64,000 bases of DNA from Paraglaciecola polaris LMG 21857 (GTDB lineage Bacteria; Pseudomonadota; Gammaproteobacteria; Enterobacterales; Alteromonadaceae): assembly GCF_000315055.1 (NCBI RefSeq), contig NZ_BAER01000064.1, positions 51,086-115,085 on the forward strand, given 5' to 3'. Below are positions 10,047-20,452 of the stretch, one piece after another. The position numbers and the translations under genes are program-made. Each line of letters opens with the position of its first letter. Position 1 is the first letter of the stretch. The notes beneath the pieces are model-generated. The model was given only the letters and a program-made list of their open reading frames with translations, was not told the origin of the DNA and did not search any database.

Positions 10047-10235
10047 CCTTAAATTGAATTCCGTGCATTAATTATGCATATCGGCAGAGTTCTTTATCGC
10101 AAATTGGCTGATAAAATTGTAAAATCCGCATCTATTTAATTTAATTTGTTCCCCTAATTTCCTTGAGCACATATCTGCTGCTTGCAAAATTACGCTTAGG
10201 GCAGGCAAAACGTACTAGGTACATTTCAAAAGTCT

Positions 10236-12032
10236 ATGCAACACAAGCACATACGTAACTTCTCAATCATCGCCCATATTGACCACGGTAAATCTACGCT
10301 TTCGGATCGTTTGATTCAGCATTGCGGTGGATTAACAGAACGTGAAATGTCGGCTCAGGTTCTTGACTCAATGGATATTGAGCGCGAGCGCGGTATTACT
10401 ATTAAAGCCCAGAGTGTCACGCTCAATTATAAAGCGAAAGATGGTGAAACTTATCAACTTAATTTTATCGATACGCCGGGACATGTAGATTTCTCTTATG
10501 AAGTATCTCGCTCTTTAGCGGCTTGTGAAGGCGCGCTACTTGTTGTTGATGCTGGCCAAGGTGTTGAAGCTCAGACATTAGCGAATTGTTACACCGCGAT
10601 AGACTTGAACATGGAAGTGGTGCCTATCTTAAACAAAATTGATCTACCTCAGGCGGAGCCTGATCGTGTAGCAGAAGAGATCGAAGACATTGTTGGGATT
10701 GATGCTATTGATGCGGTGCGTTGTTCAGCTAAAACAGGTGTTGGTATTGAAGATGTATTGGAAGTCATTGTGCGCCAGATACCACCTCCTGAAGGAGAGA
10801 TTGATGCGCCTTTAAAAGCATTGATTGTTGATTCGTGGTTTGATAACTATCAGGGCGTCGTGTCGCTAGTGCGTATCGTTCAAGGTGAGCTTCGTAAAAA
10901 TGACAAAATAAAAATCATGTCGACAGGTGTGGTGCATCAAGCTGATAAAGTCGGTATTTTCACCCCGAAAGCAACGGACACTGGTACGTTACGTGCGGGC
11001 GAAGTAGGCTTTATTGTTGCCGGTATTAAGGAAATTCATGGTGCTCCAGTCGGTGATACGATTACGCTTGCGCGAAACCCAGCAGATAAAGCCTTGCCGG
11101 GCTTCAAAAAAGTTAAACCACAAGTTTATGCGGGTTTGTTCCCCATCAGTTCCGATGATTACGAAGATTTCCGTGATGCGCTAGCTAAACTTAGTTTAAA
11201 TGATGCCTCTTTGTTCTTTGAGCCTGAAAGTTCTTCAGCCCTAGGCTTTGGTTTCCGCATTGGATTCTTAGGCATGCTGCACATGGAAATTATTCAAGAG
11301 CGGTTAGAGCGTGAATATGATCTGGATCTGATCACAACAGCACCAACCGTGGTTTACGAAGTTATCACCACTGACGGTGAAACCTTGTACGTGGATAACC
11401 CCTCTAAGTTACCACCGGTTAATGCTATTGAAGAAATTCATGAACCGATAGTGGAAGCACATATTCTTGTGCCACAAGAATATTTGGGCAGTGTTATCAC
11501 CTTATGTGTAGATAAGCGTGGGGTACAAACCAATATGACGTATCACGGCAAGCAAGTTGCGGTGACATATGAATTGCCCATGGCTGAAGTGGTAATGGAC
11601 TTTTTCGATAAGCTGAAATCAACCAGTCGCGGTTTTGCATCACTTGATTACAATTTCAAACACTTCCAAACAGCGGAAATGTCTAGACTAGACATTCTGA
11701 TTAACGGTGAGCGAGTTGATGCATTAGCGATGATTACACACAAAGACAATGCACAATCCCGTGGCCGAGAGTTAGTTGAAAAACTGCGGGAGTTAATTCC
11801 ACGACAAATGTTTGATATCGCCATTCAAGCGGCTATCGGCAACCAAATTGTGGCCCGCAGTACGATAAAACAATTACGTAAAAACGTTATCGCCAAGTGT
11901 TATGGCGGTGATGTCAGTCGTAAGAAGAAGCTTCTTCAGAAGCAAAAAGACGGTAAAAAACGCATGAAGTCAGTCGGTAACGTCGAGCTTCCACAAGAAG
12001 CGTTTCTTGCTTTGCTTAAGGTAGGTAAGTAA
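10236..12032 (+). CDS. lepA: elongation factor 4 (LepA)
   Basis: Ribosome-binding translational GTPase that acts in initiation and elongation stress. G motifs are intact: AHIDHGKST (G1, residues 13-21), DTPGHVDF (G3) and NKID (G4). Elongation-factor domains II and III follow, with the LepA-specific C-terminal domain ending in the conserved basic stretch [22 protein letters not shown] minus its first residues. 598 residues, as in E. coli (599). Preceded by a 189-bp gap after rseC that probably holds its own promoter, and its TAA directly abuts the lepB ATG. Confidence 0.97.
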   Translation: MQHKHIRNFSIIAHIDHGKSTLSDRLIQHCGGLTEREMSAQVLDSMDIERERGITIKAQSVTLNYKAKDGETYQLNFIDTPGHVDFSYEVSRSLAACEGALLVVDAGQGVEAQTLANCYTAIDLNMEVVPILNKIDLPQAEPDRVAEEIEDIVGIDAIDAVRCSAKTGVGIEDVLEVIVRQIPPPEGEIDAPLKALIVDSWFDNYQGVVSLVRIVQGELRKNDKIKIMSTGVVHQADKVGIFTPKATDTGTLRAGEVGFIVAGIKEIHGAPVGDTITLARNPADKALPGFKKVKPQVYAGLFPISSDDYEDFRDALAKLSLNDASLFFEPESSSALGFGFRIGFLGMLHMEIIQERLEREYDLDLITTAPTVVYEVITTDGETLYVDNPSKLPPVNAIEEIHEPIVEAHILVPQEYLGSVITLCVDKRGVQTNMTYHGKQVAVTYELPMAEVVMDFFDKLKSTSRGFASLDYNFKHFQTAEMSRLDILINGERVDALAMITHKDNAQSRGRELVEKLRELIPRQMFDIAIQAAIGNQIVARSTIKQLRKNVIAKCYGGDVSRKKKLLQKQKDGKKRMKSVGNVELPQEAFLALLKVGK

Positions 12033-12938
12033 ATGGCAAATTATTTTTCATTATTCTTAGTTGTTCTGACCATTGCGTCAGGACTCATTTGGTTGGCTGA
12101 CTCGTTGATGTTTGCACCTAAGCGCAACGATCGTAAGGTTGTGGCCGAAGATGGCTCAAGTGTAACAGGCGACCCTGAAGAACAAAATTTACCTTGGTTG
12201 GTGGATACCGCCCAGCAAATCTTCCCCGTTATTGCGTTTGTTTTGGTGTTACGTTCGTTTTTGTATGAACCATTCCAAATACCATCAGGCTCGATGATGC
12301 CCACGTTATTAGTGGGGGATTTCATTCTGGTCGAAAAGTATGCATATGGTGTTAAAGATCCTGTTTTTAGGAGTAAGTTTTGGGACACAGGCGCTCCTGA
12401 GCGCGGTGACGTAGCCGTATTTAAGTATCCTAAAAACCCTAGCCAAGACTATATTAAGCGCGTGGTTGGGTTACCGGGTGACACGGTGATTTATCGTAAC
12501 AAGCAATTATTTATTAAACCTGCATGTAATGACGGTAAAGATTGCCCCTCGATCGAGCCTGTAGAGCTTAATTTTGTTGACCGCGGTGAGGCCTATCAAA
12601 ACTTTGTACCGCTGGAAAAATACCAAGAAAAACTTGGAGAAGTCACTCACGATATTTTCCGTTTACCCAGTAATTTAAATCGCACCCAAGATTATTACCA
12701 ACAACCAGGTACCCAGACTGACGAATGGATTGTGCCTGAAGGTCAATACTTCATGATGGGTGACAACCGTGATAATAGCCTAGACGGCCGTTTTTGGGGA
12801 TTTGTGCCTGATGACAACTTGGTAGGTAAAGCGGTTGCTATTTGGATTAGTTTTGAGTTTGACCGAGTGCCAAGTAGCTGGATCCCGAGCTGGATCCCAA
12901 CCGGTGTTCGGTTTAGTCGTGTGGGTAGCATTATTTAG
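12033..12938 (+). CDS. lepB: signal peptidase I
   Basis: Membrane serine protease that removes signal peptides from exported proteins. Two N-terminal membrane helices (residues 4-25 and 62-77) precede the periplasmic catalytic domain. The Ser/Lys dyad is visible as Ser87 in PSGSMMPT and Lys142 in YIKRVVG; MGDNRDNSLDGRFWG is the conserved box E. 301 residues. It begins at the base after the lepA stop and ends at the base before rnc, so the lepA-lepB-rnc-era genes form one tight operon. Confidence 0.97.
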   Translation: MANYFSLFLVVLTIASGLIWLADSLMFAPKRNDRKVVAEDGSSVTGDPEEQNLPWLVDTAQQIFPVIAFVLVLRSFLYEPFQIPSGSMMPTLLVGDFILVEKYAYGVKDPVFRSKFWDTGAPERGDVAVFKYPKNPSQDYIKRVVGLPGDTVIYRNKQLFIKPACNDGKDCPSIEPVELNFVDRGEAYQNFVPLEKYQEKLGEVTHDIFRLPSNLNRTQDYYQQPGTQTDEWIVPEGQYFMMGDNRDNSLDGRFWGFVPDDNLVGKAVAIWISFEFDRVPSSWIPSWIPTGVRFSRVGSII

Positions 12939-13622
12939 ATGCAGTTGATTGACCCTTACAGACCTTTATATACCAAACTCGGTTACGAATTTGCAGATCC
13001 TCAGAACCTGACGATTGCTCTTACACATCGTAGTGTGGGCTCTAACCACAATGAACGCCTAGAGTTTTTGGGTGATGCAGTGCTCGGCCTCGTGATTGCT
13101 AAGGCGCTTTATGAGCGCTTTCCTAAGCAGCCCGAAGGAAACTTAACACGTATGCGCTCAAGCTTAGTGAAAGGCGATACACTGGCTGAAGTTGCTAGGG
13201 AGTTTTCATTAGGGGATTTATTACTACTTGGACCGGGAGAACTTAAAAGTGGAGGTCATCGCCGAGATTCTATTCTCGCCGATGCCGTTGAAGCGATCAT
13301 TGGTGCGATATACCAAGAAGTCGGTATGCAAGGCTGCGAACCGCTAATATTAGCTTGGTTTGCTAAGCGCATTGATGCACTTAATCCAGATGCGACACCT
13401 AAGGACGACAAAACCCGTCTACAGGAATATTTACAAGGCCGCCAGCTGCCATTACCTGAATACGAAGTAGTTGATATTAGCGGCAAGTCCCATGACCAAA
13501 CTTTTACCGTGCAATGCACGGTAGCAGGGTTAAGTACACCTATTGTTGGTCGTGGAAAAAGTAGACGCCGAGCTGAACAGCGAACGGCAAAGCAAGCACT
13601 CGAGAATTTGAAAAATGTCTGA
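12939..13622 (+). CDS. rnc: ribonuclease III
   Basis: Double-strand-specific endoribonuclease for rRNA and mRNA maturation. The catalytic signature [12 protein letters not shown] is at residues 38-49 and the second acidic cluster [10 protein letters not shown] lies near residue 111. The double-stranded-RNA-binding domain fills the last 75 residues ([12 protein letters not shown] onward). 227 residues versus 226 in E. coli. Its last 8 bases overlap the era start. Confidence 0.97.
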   Translation: MQLIDPYRPLYTKLGYEFADPQNLTIALTHRSVGSNHNERLEFLGDAVLGLVIAKALYERFPKQPEGNLTRMRSSLVKGDTLAEVAREFSLGDLLLLGPGELKSGGHRRDSILADAVEAIIGAIYQEVGMQGCEPLILAWFAKRIDALNPDATPKDDKTRLQEYLQGRQLPLPEYEVVDISGKSHDQTFTVQCTVAGLSTPIVGRGKSRRRAEQRTAKQALENLKNV

Positions 13623-14517
13623 TATCACTTATTGTGGAATGATCGCCATCGTTGGCCGTCCAAATGTAGGGAAATCAACCCTACTTAATGCCTTACTTGG
13701 GCAAAAAGTGAGTATCACTTCGCGTAAGCCTCAAACTACACGCCATCGTATTATGGGTATCGACACCCATGAAAATCGTCAGGCAATCTATGTGGATACA
13801 CCCGGCTTACACATCGAAGAAAAACGCGCTATTAATCGTTTTATGAATCGTGCAGCATCAAGCTCAATTGCTGATGTGGGTTTAGTGCTATTTGTTGTTG
13901 AAGGGACGCGTTGGACCGATGACGACCAAATGGTTTTAACCAAAATCATACAGAGCAATGTTGACTGCTGGTTGATCGTAAATAAATCGGACAATGTAAA
14001 AGATAAAGAGATCCTGTTGCCCCACCTGAAATGGTTAGGTGAGCAACATGCGTTTAATAAAATCATGCCGATTTCCGCGAAAAATGGCAAGAATGTCACG
14101 CAGCTAAGAGACATGGTAAATGAAATCTTGCCTGAAAGTGAATTCTACTTTCCAGATGACTACATTACCGACCGTTCGAGTCGCTTTATGGCTGCTGAGA
14201 TTATTCGTGAAAAGCTTATGCGGTTTACCGGTGATGAATTGCCATATTCAGTGACCGTCGAGATCGAACAATTTATGTTGGCGGAAAATGGGGTTTATCG
14301 TATCAATGGTTTGATTTTAGTTGAGCGTGATAGCCAGAAAAGCATGGTCATTGGCAAAGGTGGACAACGCCTTAAAACTATTGGTGCTGAAGCGCGTAAA
14401 GACATGGAGCATTTGTTTGATACCAAGGTGTTTTTAGAACTTTGGGTTAAGGTCAAATCGGGTTGGGCTGACGATGAACGTGCACTGCGTAGTTTAGGCT
14501 ACGGGCAAGATAACTAA
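13615..14517 (+). CDS. era: GTPase Era
   Basis: Ribosome-assembly GTPase that checks the 3' end of 16S rRNA. G1 GRPNVGKS is at residues 14-21, G3 DTPG at 61-64 and G4 NKSD at 123-126; the C-terminal KH RNA-binding domain contains [13 protein letters not shown]. 300 residues. It overlaps rnc by 8 bases. In many gammaproteobacteria recO and pdxJ follow era; here pdxH follows after 65 bp instead. Confidence 0.97.
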   Translation: MSDITYCGMIAIVGRPNVGKSTLLNALLGQKVSITSRKPQTTRHRIMGIDTHENRQAIYVDTPGLHIEEKRAINRFMNRAASSSIADVGLVLFVVEGTRWTDDDQMVLTKIIQSNVDCWLIVNKSDNVKDKEILLPHLKWLGEQHAFNKIMPISAKNGKNVTQLRDMVNEILPESEFYFPDDYITDRSSRFMAAEIIREKLMRFTGDELPYSVTVEIEQFMLAENGVYRINGLILVERDSQKSMVIGKGGQRLKTIGAEARKDMEHLFDTKVFLELWVKVKSGWADDERALRSLGYGQDN

Positions 14518-14582
14518 TCCATTCGTTATCGGCTTACGTAGTAACCACCATCTATCGACATGTGTTTTTGCAGGAGTAAATA

Positions 14583-15224
14583 ATGCAACCTCTAAGTCAG
14601 ATCCGGCGCGAGTATAGCCAAGGACACCTCACTGAAGATTCGTTACTAAAAGATCCGTTTGCCCAGTTTGATAAATGGATGGACGACGCGGTTAAAGCAA
14701 ACTTACCGGATCCAACTGCTATGACCGTTGCCACGGTCGATAATCAAGGGCAACCATCGCAACGCATTGTTTTGTTAAAAGATGTGATGGATGGTTGCTT
14801 CGTTTTCTATACCAATCTTGGTAGCCGTAAAGCACGAGATTTAGCGCTAAATCCAAAAATTTCGCTGCATTTTCCATGGCATATTCTTGAACGACAAGTT
14901 GTCGTCAGAGGCCGTGTCGATTTACTCGGCAGAGAAGACGTACAACGTTACTTTTCATCTCGTCCTCTTTCGAGTCAATTGGCAGCATGGACATCTAAAC
15001 AGAGTCAACCTGTTGCCAATCGTGCGGCCTTATTGACTCGGTTTGAAGCCACTAAAGCGCAATTTTTAGAGCAGGAAATACCTGCCCCAAAATTTTGGGG
15101 TGGCTATAAGGTTATCCCTCAAGAAATTGAATTTTGGCAGGGTGGGGATCACCGCTTACATGACCGTTTTGTGTTTAGTCGTAAAAATGCACAAGATTGG
15201 GCAATTGAACGCTTGATGCCTTAA
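14583..15224 (+). CDS. pdxH: pyridoxamine/pyridoxine 5'-phosphate oxidase
   Basis: FMN enzyme making pyridoxal 5'-phosphate. The N-terminal LSQIRREY start, the FMN-binding QRIVLLKD and FYTNLGSRKA stretches and the C-terminal WGGYKVIPQEIEFWQGG and RLHDR are all present. 213 residues (E. coli 218). GGAG at 14573-14576 is well placed for ATG 14583. tatD follows 13 bp later. Confidence 0.95.
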   Translation: MQPLSQIRREYSQGHLTEDSLLKDPFAQFDKWMDDAVKANLPDPTAMTVATVDNQGQPSQRIVLLKDVMDGCFVFYTNLGSRKARDLALNPKISLHFPWHILERQVVVRGRVDLLGREDVQRYFSSRPLSSQLAAWTSKQSQPVANRAALLTRFEATKAQFLEQEIPAPKFWGGYKVIPQEIEFWQGGDHRLHDRFVFSRKNAQDWAIERLMP

Positions 15225-15237
15225 AGGCGTTTTACTT

Positions 15238-16032
15238 GTGATTGATAGCCATTGCCATTTAGATTTTGACGCGTTTGATATCGATCGTCACACCGTTCTC
15301 GCACAATGTCAGGCGTTAGGGATAAAGCGTATTGTTATTCCTGGTACCCAAGCCAGCACCTGGCATGCCTTGATTGCGTTATGCGATATTTACCCGCAAC
15401 TGCATTTTGCTCTAGGCATTCACCCTTACTTTTTAGATAACTTTGTTAATGCTCATTTATTGGCGCTCGACGAGCTGCTTTTGGCGCATAAAAGTCGCGT
15501 TGTGGCTGTGGGTGAAATCGGCCTCGATTATAGTTTGCATACCAGTGAGAAGATTCAAATGCACATCTGTGTCGAGCAGTTACAGCTAGCGCAACAACAC
15601 CAATTGCCTGTGATTGTGCATCACCGACGCTCCCACAATGCGTTAATCCGTACGTTGAAACAGCAAAAATTCGAGCAAGGCGGCATTATTCATGCGTTTT
15701 CTGGCAGCCTATATGAGGCTCAGTCGTACATAGAACTCGGTTTTAAGTTGGGGGTTGGCGGTACTATTACTTATCCTCGAGCACAAAAAACACGAAAGGC
15801 CATAAGCCAAGTGCCACTTACCAGTCTCGTATTGGAAACCGATGCACCTGACATGCCGATTAATAACAAACAGGGGGAGCGAAATAACCCGCATTATTTA
15901 CCGTTGATTTTACGAGAGCTACAAGCTTTACGCGCTGAGCCCGCTGATGAAGTACAATATGCTTGTCTGCACAATACGCTGGATATACTGGCAAATTTAT
16001 CAAGTAATACAGTGCAATCAATAAATGACTAA
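15238..16032 (+). CDS. TatD-family metal-dependent deoxyribonuclease
   Basis: TIM-barrel metallohydrolase of the TatD/YcfH/YjjV group. Metal ligands are visible in order: HCH at residues 5-7, the Glu of VGEIGLDY near residue 94, VIVHHR, IHAFSG and ETDAPD. 264 residues, closest by eye to the YjjV branch. Starts at GTG 15238, 13 bp after pdxH, and its last 4 bases overlap the convergent Smp-like gene. The natural substrate of this branch is not settled. Confidence 0.88.
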   Translation: MIDSHCHLDFDAFDIDRHTVLAQCQALGIKRIVIPGTQASTWHALIALCDIYPQLHFALGIHPYFLDNFVNAHLLALDELLLAHKSRVVAVGEIGLDYSLHTSEKIQMHICVEQLQLAQQHQLPVIVHHRRSHNALIRTLKQQKFEQGGIIHAFSGSLYEAQSYIELGFKLGVGGTITYPRAQKTRKAISQVPLTSLVLETDAPDMPINNKQGERNNPHYLPLILRELQALRAEPADEVQYACLHNTLDILANLSSNTVQSIND

Positions 16033-16685
16033 GGTTTAGGTTTAGCTGTACCCCCATGCATATCAGTTTTGGGGAGGTTATTAGGGTGAATATAATGTCG
16101 ATAACGTACTTTATAGAAAATTCTGGTTAGAAGCAGGGCACCTAGAGCAGCTAATAACCCCAATACTTGAGTCTGCTTGCGCAGTTGCGCTTGGTATTCA
16201 CTATGCCAAACCATAACGCTTTGCTCGTTTAAGAGTAAACGCACATAGCCATATATTTGCTTGTCCACGCGAATATCTTGCACAAATACCAATGGCACGG
16301 CACTTTTAGCCTCATGATATTGTTTAACTATGGGTTGCTCAATACCAAGTTCTTCAATTTTCTGGCCGTACTGATCATATACCGCTACGGCCTCAATATG
16401 AGGGTCCTTAAGCAGAATATCCAATACTTGGCTAATACGTTGTTTGTCATTGTTGATAATTGGTTGGGCAAGAATTTCACTGCTAATTAAGCCAATACTA
16501 TTCCCTAGTTGAGTACTTTCTTTGTTGCGCCAATTCTGTGCATTTTCGTTGTCAACAAACCACAGGTTTACGAATAACAACAGCATCACAATGACAATGA
16601 CGAGGTTAATTATGCGTTTAAATATGGAGTAGCGACTATGCATATATAAGTCGACTGTGTGTAGTAGGGATTTTGCCATGCTCAT
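16029..16685 (-). CDS. AhpA/YtjB (Smp) family membrane protein
   Basis: About 218 residues. One membrane helix lies near the N terminus (INLVIVIVMLLLFVNLWFV), then a periplasmic region with NNDKQRISQVLDILLKDPHI and AVAVYDQYGQKIEE, typical of Smp/AhpA, and a second helix (LGLLAALGALLLTRIFY) near the C terminus with a basic tail. Family members lie in the inner membrane; their molecular role is unknown. The start is ATG 16685 or 16679. In many relatives this gene faces serB, but here an ABC transporter gene occupies that side. Confidence 0.8.
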   Translation of the reverse strand: MSMAKSLLHTVDLYMHSRYSIFKRIINLVIVIVMLLLFVNLWFVDNENAQNWRNKESTQLGNSIGLISSEILAQPIINNDKQRISQVLDILLKDPHIEAVAVYDQYGQKIEELGIEQPIVKQYHEAKSAVPLVFVQDIRVDKQIYGYVRLLLNEQSVMVWHSEYQAQLRKQTQVLGLLAALGALLLTRIFYKVRYRHYIHPNNLPKTDMHGGTAKPKP

Positions 16686-16910
16686 AGCCGGAGACAATAA
16701 GGTAACAGCGCTGATTTGCCAAGAAATTTCGCGTATATACAGGCAAAAATCAATCCTTTGGCAAGTTTTAACGCAGAGTTTAATTGCTGTAAATCGAGTT
16801 ATGCTCAGTTAAGTAGCATTGATTGCTATTTGACGTGCGCACAAGCGTTGAAACAGACTCTAGAACGCTATATCTTTAGCACGCTATCTTTTGGTCATAC
16901 TAGGAACATC

Positions 16911-17831
16911 ATGATATCAGTAAAGAACCTATCGAAATCGTTTGGCCATTTCTGCGCGGTCGAAGATCTAACTTTCGATATAAAGCCGGGCGACATCGTC
17001 GGCTTCTTGGGGCCTAATGGCGCTGGAAAATCGACTACGATGAAAATGTTAACTGGTTTTTTGCAACCTACCAGTGGCAGTATCGATATTTTTGATATGT
17101 CTGTGTTGCGTGATGCTAAAGACATTCAGCAACATATCGGCTATTTACCTGAAGGTGCGCCAGCATATGGAGATATGACGACCTATCAGTTTCTTAAGTT
17201 TATTGCAGAGATTCGAGGGTTCAGAGGTAAAGACAAAGAGCAGCGCATTAATCATGTGATAGAACAGATTGAGCTCCAAGATGTGGTTAATCGGCCCATA
17301 GAGAACTTGTCGAAAGGATTTAAACGACGTGTGGGGCTCGCACAGGCACTGATACATGATCCTGACATACTGATTTTAGACGAGCCCACAGATGGATTAG
17401 ATCCGAATCAGAAGCATCAAGTGAGAGAACTGATAACAAAACTGGCCAAAGATAAGATCGTTATTATTTCCACTCATATATTGGAAGAGGTGACGTCGGT
17501 GTGTAATCGGGTCATGATTATCGCTAAAGGTAAATTACTGTTTGATGATACGCCTCTGAGCTTACAGCAGCGCTCACGGTACTATCATGCGGTGACCATT
17601 CATTTGAGTTACCTTGCGGATATTTCTGGCTTGGCAGAGCTTGAAGGGGTGGCTGAAATGGAAGTGGACCAGAAAACGGGACATGTCACGCTATTCCCTG
17701 AGCCGGGACATCATATCTTGCATGAAGTAACAGCCCACGTGCAACGTGCAAAATTACCTGTCGATACATTGTTTATTGAGCAAGGCAGGTTAGATCAAGT
17801 TTTCAGAGAATTAACAACAGAGGTTGCATAG
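16911..17831 (+). CDS. ABC transporter ATP-binding protein, GldA-like
   Basis: ATPase subunit of an ABC-2-type exporter, 306 residues. Walker A GPNGAGKS is at residues 34-41, the ABC signature LSKGFKRRVGLAQAL near 133 and Walker B ILILDEPTDGLDP near 153-165; a C-terminal domain of about 90 residues follows, as in GldA. AGGAAC at 16902-16907 fits ATG 16911; the frame is open further upstream, but those residues do not resemble the family. First gene of a four-gene cluster with the permease 2 bp downstream. Confidence 0.88.
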   Translation: MISVKNLSKSFGHFCAVEDLTFDIKPGDIVGFLGPNGAGKSTTMKMLTGFLQPTSGSIDIFDMSVLRDAKDIQQHIGYLPEGAPAYGDMTTYQFLKFIAEIRGFRGKDKEQRINHVIEQIELQDVVNRPIENLSKGFKRRVGLAQALIHDPDILILDEPTDGLDPNQKHQVRELITKLAKDKIVIISTHILEEVTSVCNRVMIIAKGKLLFDDTPLSLQQRSRYYHAVTIHLSYLADISGLAELEGVAEMEVDQKTGHVTLFPEPGHHILHEVTAHVQRAKLPVDTLFIEQGRLDQVFRELTTEVA

Positions 17832-17833
17832 CT

Positions 17834-18568
17834 GTGGCGCATATTTTTATTTTGTTTAAACGCGAATTTGCAGGTTATTTCGCCTCTCCAGTGGCGTATG
17901 TATTTATTGGTATTTTCTTAGTGTTATCGTCGGTCTTTGCATTTTTCATTGGTGGATTTTATGAGCGCGGGCAAGCTGATTTACTGGCATTTTTTAATTT
18001 CCACCCATGGTTGTATTTGTTTCTTGTTCCGGCTATCGCAATGCGAAGTTGGGCCGAAGAACGCAAAAGCGGCAGTATTGAATTATTGATGACACTTCCG
18101 ATAAGCACATGGCAAGCTATGCTTGGGAAATTCTTAGCCGCTTGGAGCGTGTTAGGTTTAGCACTCATACTAACGTTTCCCTTATGGTTGACGGTGAATT
18201 ACTTAGGCAACCCCGATAACGGGATTATCGTTGCTGCTTATTTAGGCAGTTGGTTGATGGCGGGGGCATTTTTGGCAATTGGGATGTGCATGTCAGCATT
18301 ATCAAAAAACCAAATTATCGCCTTCATTCTTGCCATAGTTGTGTGTTTTCTTTTTGTGGTGAGTGGCAGCTCAATTGTATTGGATTCCTTTAAGGGGTGG
18401 GCGCCGTCGTTGTTGCTTGACACTGTGGCATCATTTAGCTTTCTAACGCATTTCGAAGCGATGGCAAAAGGTGTTATCGCGTTAAATGATCTCGGTTATT
18501 TCTTATTGGTCACTATGGCATGGCTGTATGCGGGATTGCTTATTATTGAACTGAAGAAGGCTGATTAA
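17834..18568 (+). CDS. ABC-2 transporter permease, GldF-like
   Basis: Integral membrane subunit of 244 residues with six hydrophobic segments. It begins AHIFILFKREFAGYFASPVAYVF-like (first 10 residues AHIFILFKRE), the hallmark of the GldF/NosY-type ABC-2 permeases, and contains RSWAEERKSGSIELLMTLPI after the first two helices. GTG start at 17834, two bases after the ATPase stop, with the GldG-like gene two bases after its own stop. In Bacteroidota GldA/F/G are tied to gliding; in gammaproteobacteria the substrate is unknown. Confidence 0.87.
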   Translation: MAHIFILFKREFAGYFASPVAYVFIGIFLVLSSVFAFFIGGFYERGQADLLAFFNFHPWLYLFLVPAIAMRSWAEERKSGSIELLMTLPISTWQAMLGKFLAAWSVLGLALILTFPLWLTVNYLGNPDNGIIVAAYLGSWLMAGAFLAIGMCMSALSKNQIIAFILAIVVCFLFVVSGSSIVLDSFKGWAPSLLLDTVASFSFLTHFEAMAKGVIALNDLGYFLLVTMAWLYAGLLIIELKKAD

Positions 18569-18570
18569 CC

Positions 18571-20452
18571 ATGACGAATAGATTAACAACTTGGTTAAGT
18601 ATGCTGTTTATTGCGATTTTATTTTTTGCATTAGTTTTACTCAATAATCAGCTACTGAGTGCTTACCGTGTGGATCTGACAGAAGATGATGTTTATTCAC
18701 TGTCACAAGGTAGTCAGCAAATATTGACGGAAATTGATGAACCGTTAAATTTGTATTTTTTCTTCTCCGACAAAGCTTCAAAGAATATGACGACGTTACG
18801 TAATTACGCAGCGCGAGTGCAGAGCTTGTTAGAAGAATACGCAGGACGATCCAATGGTAAAATTAAACTACATATTCTGGACCCCGAAGCCTTTTCTGAA
18901 AAAGAAGACCGGGCAGAGCAGTTCGGTTTGACTGGGGCTAATATTGGGCCCGCGGGGGAGGTGATTTATCTTGGGTTAGGGGCAAGCAATGCACTCGATG
19001 ATCAGAAAATTATTGCCTTTTTTGACCCACAGCAAGAACGCTTTTTGGAATATGAAATTAGTAAGTTGATTTACCAACTGATTAATCCTAAGCAAGTTAA
19101 AGTGACTTTGTTGACTGATTTACCTGTTGCCGGTGGGCAAAATCCTTTGACCGGAAGCTTCGATCAACCTTGGACTTTCTATACGCAATTACAGCAATTG
19201 TATATAGTCGATAAAATAGGCAGTGATGCCTCCGAGCTGCCAAAAGGTACGGATGTATTGATGGTTGCTCACCCTAAAACACTCAGCGATGAATTACTGT
19301 ACGCAGTCGATCAATATATTATGGGGGGGGGGCCGAGCACTTATTTTTGTTGACCCCCATAATGAATCAGATCAAATGAGCATGTTAACGGGGTCGGCTA
19401 TGGGAGCAAATAGTTCAAATTTGACACGCTTGTTTGATACTTGGGGGGTGAATTTCGATGAGCAGCAGGTGTTACTCGATGCATTTTCCGGGCTTGATGT
19501 GCGCACACAAACAGGTGATGTTGCACGGCATTTTGGTTTTGTTGGTTTCAGTGGTAATGAGTTAAACGAGCAAGATGTGACCACGTCAAATTTGGATTTA
19601 ATTAACGGTGCGTCATTTGGCGTGTTTAGTAAAAAAAGTAATTCTGCTTTACGTTGGTCGACGTTGATTCACTCAACAAAAAATTCTGACTTGATCGATA
19701 GCGTCCAGTACGCGCAAATGCGTGACCCTCAAGCCTTAAGTCAACAGTATAAAAGTGACAACAAAGAATACATTTTAGCTGCAAGATTGACAGGCAGTGC
19801 CAAATCCGCTTTTGACCAAGCACCCGAAGGTATCGATACCGATAAACGTTTAACACAAACACGAGATTTGAATCTAATATTGGTTGGCGATAGCGATTTG
19901 CTCTCCGATCGATTCTGGGTGCAGCAATCATCGTTTTTTGGTCAGACGATCACCACACCATTTGCGAATAATGGTGACTTTTTGACTAACGCTGTTGAAA
20001 ATTTAGCTGGCAGTAATGCGCTGATAAGCATTCGTAGTCGTGGCACATTCGCTCGTCCATTCGACAAAGTAGAGCAGTTAAAGCTAGTTGCAGAGCAGAA
20101 ATTCAGAGAACAAGAGAAAATACTACAGCAGCAACTCGAAGAAACGGAAGGGCAACTATCGCAGTTGCAGGAGCAACAGGGCGAAGGGGGGTCTTTAGTC
20201 ATATCTCCTCAACAGCAAAAAGCAATCGATGACTTTATGCAACAAAAGGTACAGATCCGCAAAGCGCTACGTGATGTGCGCCATCAACTAGATAAAGACA
20301 TTGAGAAACTGGGTAACTTGCTTAAGTTTGTCAATATTGTGCTGGCTCCGGTGCTGTTGGTTTTATTGCTGATGTTATGTCGGCGTTTATTGCGCAGCCG
20401 ATATAAGCCAACAGTGCAAACTTCAAAGATGTCTAAGGAGGGACAATCATGA
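18571..20452 (+). pseudogene. GldG-like ABC transporter auxiliary protein, frameshifted at a G10 tract
   Basis: Two overlapping frames together encode one GldG-type protein: residues up to QYIMGGG in the first frame (18571 onward, stopping at TGA 19351-19353) and GGGRALIFVDPHNESDQ onward in the next frame to 20452. The break is a run of ten G at 19323-19332; with nine, the reading is continuous and gives 626 residues. One membrane helix is at the N terminus (MLFIAILFFALVLLNNQLL) and one at the C terminus (VNIVLAPVLLVLLLMLCRR), with the large extracytoplasmic domain between and a Gln/Glu coiled coil (about 20090-20200) before the last helix. No other lesion is visible, so it may be functional through phase variation or slippage, or the tract may be a sequencing error. 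Confidence 0.85.
19323..19332 (+). repeat. homopolymer run of ten G inside the GldG-like gene
   Basis: Ten consecutive G bases, then CC. It is the longest G or C run I noticed in the window and sits exactly at the frame break. Runs of this length change length readily by slipped-strand mispairing. Confidence 0.95.

Noticed and set aside
16716..16910. A longer start for the GldA-like ATPase
   Set aside because: The 65 extra residues are not family-like, and AGGAAC is well placed for ATG 16911.
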